From contig NZ_CP146101.1 in NCBI RefSeq assembly GCF_037023745.1, positions 4,146,001 to 4,210,000 of the forward strand: a stretch of 64,000 nucleotides of DNA, given 5' to 3'. Source of the DNA: Streptomyces sp. SCSIO 30461 (GTDB lineage: Bacteria; Actinomycetota; Actinomycetes; Streptomycetales; Streptomycetaceae). Under the pieces are notes generated by a model. That model did not search any database. It was not told where the DNA came from and saw nothing but the letters and a program-made list of their open reading frames with translations. Shown here piece after piece: positions 61,953 through 64,000 of this stretch (within the stretch, counting starts at the first letter, position 1; each line of letters begins with the position of its first letter). The translations under genes were made by a program, and so were the position numbers.

Positions 61953-63032
61953 GTGAAGCCCGCACTGGTAGTACCTCCGATCTACGCACCGATCCCGCCC
62001 GCGATACACCCGGCGCACGCGGCGATCGACGCGCGGACCGCGGCATGGGCGGACTCCTTCGGCATCGGATCCAGGGAATGGCGCAGCCGTCTCGTCACCC
62101 AGGACATCGGCGTGTTCGCGGCACGCATCCTCCCGGAAGGCGACGAGGAGGTCGTCTCGATCCTCTCCGACTTCGTCATCTGGCTGTTCGGCGTCGACGA
62201 CGGCTACTGCGAGGAAGGCGCCCTCGGCAGCAGGCCCGGCGAGCTCGCTGCGGCACTCCAGCGGCTGCTGCGCATCGCACAGAACCCCGAGGCGCCGATC
62301 CTCACGGACGACCCCCTGGCCGAGTCACTGCGGGACCTGACCCTCAGGCTGTCGCGCTGCGCGACCCCGCTGCAGGTCGGACGATGGGTGGACACTCTCC
62401 GCGAGTACTTCTTCGCCGTGGTGTGGGAGGCTGAGAACCGCGCCGCGGGCAGGATTCCCGACCTGAATGACTACACGCTGATGCGCTTGTACGACGGTGC
62501 GACCTCCGTGGTGCCGCCGTTCCTGGAGATCGGCCACGGGTACGAACTCCAGCCGTACGAGCGGGACAGCAAGGCGGTGCGCGCGGCAGGCGAGCTGACC
62601 TCGTTCATCACCACGTGGGACAACGACATCTACTCCCATCACAAGGAAAGCCGCGGAGCGCACTACTACCTGACCAACATCCGGGTGCTCCAGCACGAGT
62701 ACGGCCTCACCAGGGACGAGGCGCTGACCAAGGCGATAGCCCAGCGCGACCGGGCGATGTGCCTCTTCATGAACCTGCGGGCCAGACTGGAGGACGAGGG
62801 GAGCCCCCAGGTACGGCAGTACCTGCACAGCCTCGCCGCGTTCATCCGGGCCACCCAGGACTGGAGCGTCAGCTCCCTGCGGTACACCACGCCCGACGAC
62901 CCGGCCGCGCTGTCCGAGACGTTCACCGACACACCCACCGACGACAGCCCGGACCCGCTGGACATTCCGTCCGTCGCCTGGTGGTGGGAACTGATCCCCG
63001 CGACCCGATCCAAAGCCCTCCGGTTCGCCTGA
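61953..63032 (+). CDS. Class I terpene synthase (family 2-like cyclase)
   Basis: The 359-residue protein from GTG 61953 (GAAGGGGAC upstream) is a single alpha-domain bacterial terpene cyclase. The Asp-rich metal motif is FGVDDGYCEE (about 86), the NSE triad is NDIYSHHKE (about 221) and the C-terminal RY pair is SLRYTT. All residues for binding three Mg ions and diphosphate are present, so it should cyclise farnesyl or geranyl diphosphate (or longer). A pyrophosphate sensor Arg is likely near FLEIGHGYEL. No prenyl synthase, P450 or methyltransferase gene is next to it; the product cannot be predicted. Confidence 0.85.
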   Translation: MKPALVVPPIYAPIPPAIHPAHAAIDARTAAWADSFGIGSREWRSRLVTQDIGVFAARILPEGDEEVVSILSDFVIWLFGVDDGYCEEGALGSRPGELAAALQRLLRIAQNPEAPILTDDPLAESLRDLTLRLSRCATPLQVGRWVDTLREYFFAVVWEAENRAAGRIPDLNDYTLMRLYDGATSVVPPFLEIGHGYELQPYERDSKAVRAAGELTSFITTWDNDIYSHHKESRGAHYYLTNIRVLQHEYGLTRDEALTKAIAQRDRAMCLFMNLRARLEDEGSPQVRQYLHSLAAFIRATQDWSVSSLRYTTPDDPAALSETFTDTPTDDSPDPLDIPSVAWWWELIPATRSKALRFA

Positions 63033-63299
63033 ACGGCGCCCGTGACCGCCGCCCTCCCCTCCGGTGCGACGCCGCCACCATCGGGTCCGCTGACATGACC
63101 TGCGACTTTCACCGTACGTACCGGTGCGGACACATCAGGCCTCCCCCGGTGACACATCTGTGACAGTCGGCAGATACCGCCATGACATGCCGCATGCACC
63201 TTTAAACAAGACATAAAGAACATGTCGGTCAGAGATCCCCTGCTTCCGAGGGTGCGAGCAGGAGAACCGGACCGACGCCGACACCGCCGAGGACCCGCC

Positions 63300-63530
63300 A
63301 TGGACCACACCCTCGCCACTCCGAACACAGCGACCCCTGCCCCCGCACTGGCCCCGCGCGAGCAGGAGACCCTCCGGCACATCGCCGCGGGGCGCACATA
63401 CCTCCAGACTGCGCGCCGCATGGGGCTGTCCACCCACACGGTCGACGCCTACCTTCGCCGCATCCGCGCCAAGCTCGACATCAACACCACCGCCGAACTG
63501 ACGCGCCTGGCCATCTCACTCGGCATGTGA
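63300..63530 (+). CDS. Small LuxR-type helix-turn-helix regulator
   Basis: The 76-residue protein is little more than a GerE/LuxR DNA-binding domain: LAPREQETLRHIAAGRTYLQ then TARRMGLSTHTVDAYLRRIRAK and LDINTTAELTRLAIS. There is no receiver or sensor domain. Such orphan domains regulate development or secondary metabolism in Streptomyces. It lies 267 bases after the terpene synthase, on the same strand, and could control it. ATG 63300 is the most downstream reasonable start. Confidence 0.75.
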   Translation: MDHTLATPNTATPAPALAPREQETLRHIAAGRTYLQTARRMGLSTHTVDAYLRRIRAKLDINTTAELTRLAISLGM

Positions 63531-63555
63531 GCCCGCGGGCCGCGACGGGCCCGGG

Positions 63556-64000
63556 CTACTCGAAGCGCGCGGTGTCGCCGGCCCCCTCGCGTACGATCTC
63601 GGGCTCGCCGCTGGAGAAGTCGATGACCGTGGTCGGCTCGGTACCGCAATCGCCCGAGTCGAGCACGGCGTCCACCACATGGTCGAGCCGCTCCTTGATC
63701 TCCCACCCCTGGGTCAGAGGTTCGCCCTCGCCGGGCAGCAGCAGGGTGCTGGACAGCAACGGTTCGCCGAGTTCGGCGAGCAGGGCCTGGGTGACCACAT
63801 GGGCCGGGATCCGCACCCCGACCGTCTTCTTCTTCGGGTGGAGCAGCTGCCTCGGCACCTCCTTCGTCGCGGGGAGGATGAAGGTGTAGCTGCCGGGTGT
63901 CGCCGCCTTCACCGCACGGAACACGTCGTTGTCGAGCCGCACGAACTGGCCGAGCTGCGCGAAGTTCTGACAGACCAGCGTGAAGTGGTGGCGGTCGTCC
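63556..64000 (-). CDS. Sua5/YciO/YrdC-family protein, C-terminal part (gene runs off right edge)
   Basis: The minus frame is open to the right edge and ends at 63556. Visible features are HHFTLVCQNFAQLGQFV, VKAATPGSYTFILPAT, LLHPKKKTVGVRIPAH and TVIDFSSGEPEIVREGAG. These belong to the YrdC fold; LHPKKKTVGVRIP and the lack of a Sua5 extension point to YciO-type proteins related to threonylcarbamoyl-AMP synthase. The N-terminal active-site part is outside the window. Confidence 0.85.
   Translation of the reverse strand, partial: DDRHHFTLVCQNFAQLGQFVRLDNDVFRAVKAATPGSYTFILPATKEVPRQLLHPKKKTVGVRIPAHVVTQALLAELGEPLLSSTLLLPGEGEPLTQGWEIKERLDHVVDAVLDSGDCGTEPTTVIDFSSGEPEIVREGAGDTARFE

Overview
The window is high-GC actinobacterial DNA and is almost certainly from the accessory part of a Streptomyces chromosome. 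The supporting genes are typical of the genus: a SARP regulator, RNHCP, DUF6192, DUF4235, DUF1206, DUF6230/DUF6114, a rhomboid-like protein, several SpoIIE-type phosphatases, a terpene cyclase, and rare TTA codons in otherwise GC3-rich genes. No rRNA, tRNA or CRISPR array was seen. About 45 genes look intact. At least a dozen gene remnants lie between them, so this is a region of heavy insertion, deletion and decay.

Layout. 1-2.3 kb: the start of a SARP gene running off the left edge, and a VanZ-like gene. 2.3-8.2 kb: an island bracketed by a 20-bp inverted repeat. It holds a small zinc-ribbon protein, a DUF6192/RacP-like pair, an IS5-family transposase, a secreted S41 peptidase and a complete IS1182-family element. 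8.3-12.3 kb: an NmrA-like oxidoreductase, a MITE, a small membrane peptide, a choloylglycine-hydrolase-family amidase, a dead protein-arginine deiminase and an RNHCP gene. 12.5-15.6 kb: a rifampin phosphotransferase with an upstream rifamycin-associated element and a long structured leader. 16-20 kb: a small SH3/Tudor-like protein under a LexA box, a rhomboid-like protein, a PAP2 remnant abutting a histidine-kinase remnant, a lipoprotein, an Mrr-type nuclease and a transposase scar. 20.1-22.1 kb: a CASTOR/POLLUX-type ion channel of visibly lower GC. 22.6-27.7 kb: a lipoprotein; a CrtI-like oxidoreductase / fatty acid desaturase / TetR operon with a visible promoter and operator array; a scar of two-component and phospholipase D pieces; and a DUF4235 gene. 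28-30.1 kb: an IS110 transposase and a STAS protein. 30.4-34 kb: two overlapping DUF4139 (MuiA-like) genes. 34.5-38.5 kb: katG, a broken SDR and a secreted CAP protein. 39-44.2 kb: a zinc alcohol/formaldehyde dehydrogenase, a 48-aa basic protein, a secreted serine beta-lactamase-like hydrolase, a nonapeptide-repeat protein coupled to a VOC gene, and DUF1206. 44.2-46.8 kb: a ParA-headed three-gene operon, a phytase-like phosphatase remnant and a membrane protein. 47.4-50.6 kb: htpG, a truncated tnpB and a DUF3040-like protein. 50.7-61 kb: three SpoIIE/PP2C phosphatase genes interspersed with the DUF6230/DUF6114 pair, a frameshifted gene, MmcQ/YjbR and a periplasmic-binding lipoprotein. 61.5-64 kb: a kup fragment, a class I terpene synthase, a small LuxR-type regulator and a Sua5/YciO-family gene running off the right edge.

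How the genes work together. Several themes recur: envelope and stress signalling (STAS, three PP2C phosphatases, one fused to a Cache sensor and an anti-sigma-type ATPase), oxidative and antibiotic defence (katG, rph), and self-regulated metabolic cassettes (CrtI-like/desaturase/TetR). The best leads for something undescribed are the SOS-box Tudor-like protein, the tandem DUF4139 operon next to a TTA-containing STAS gene, the sensor-phosphatase-ATPase next to an orphan binding protein, and the nonapeptide-repeat gene chained by four-base overlaps to a VOC gene. All functional assignments come from reading the sequence. No database search was run.
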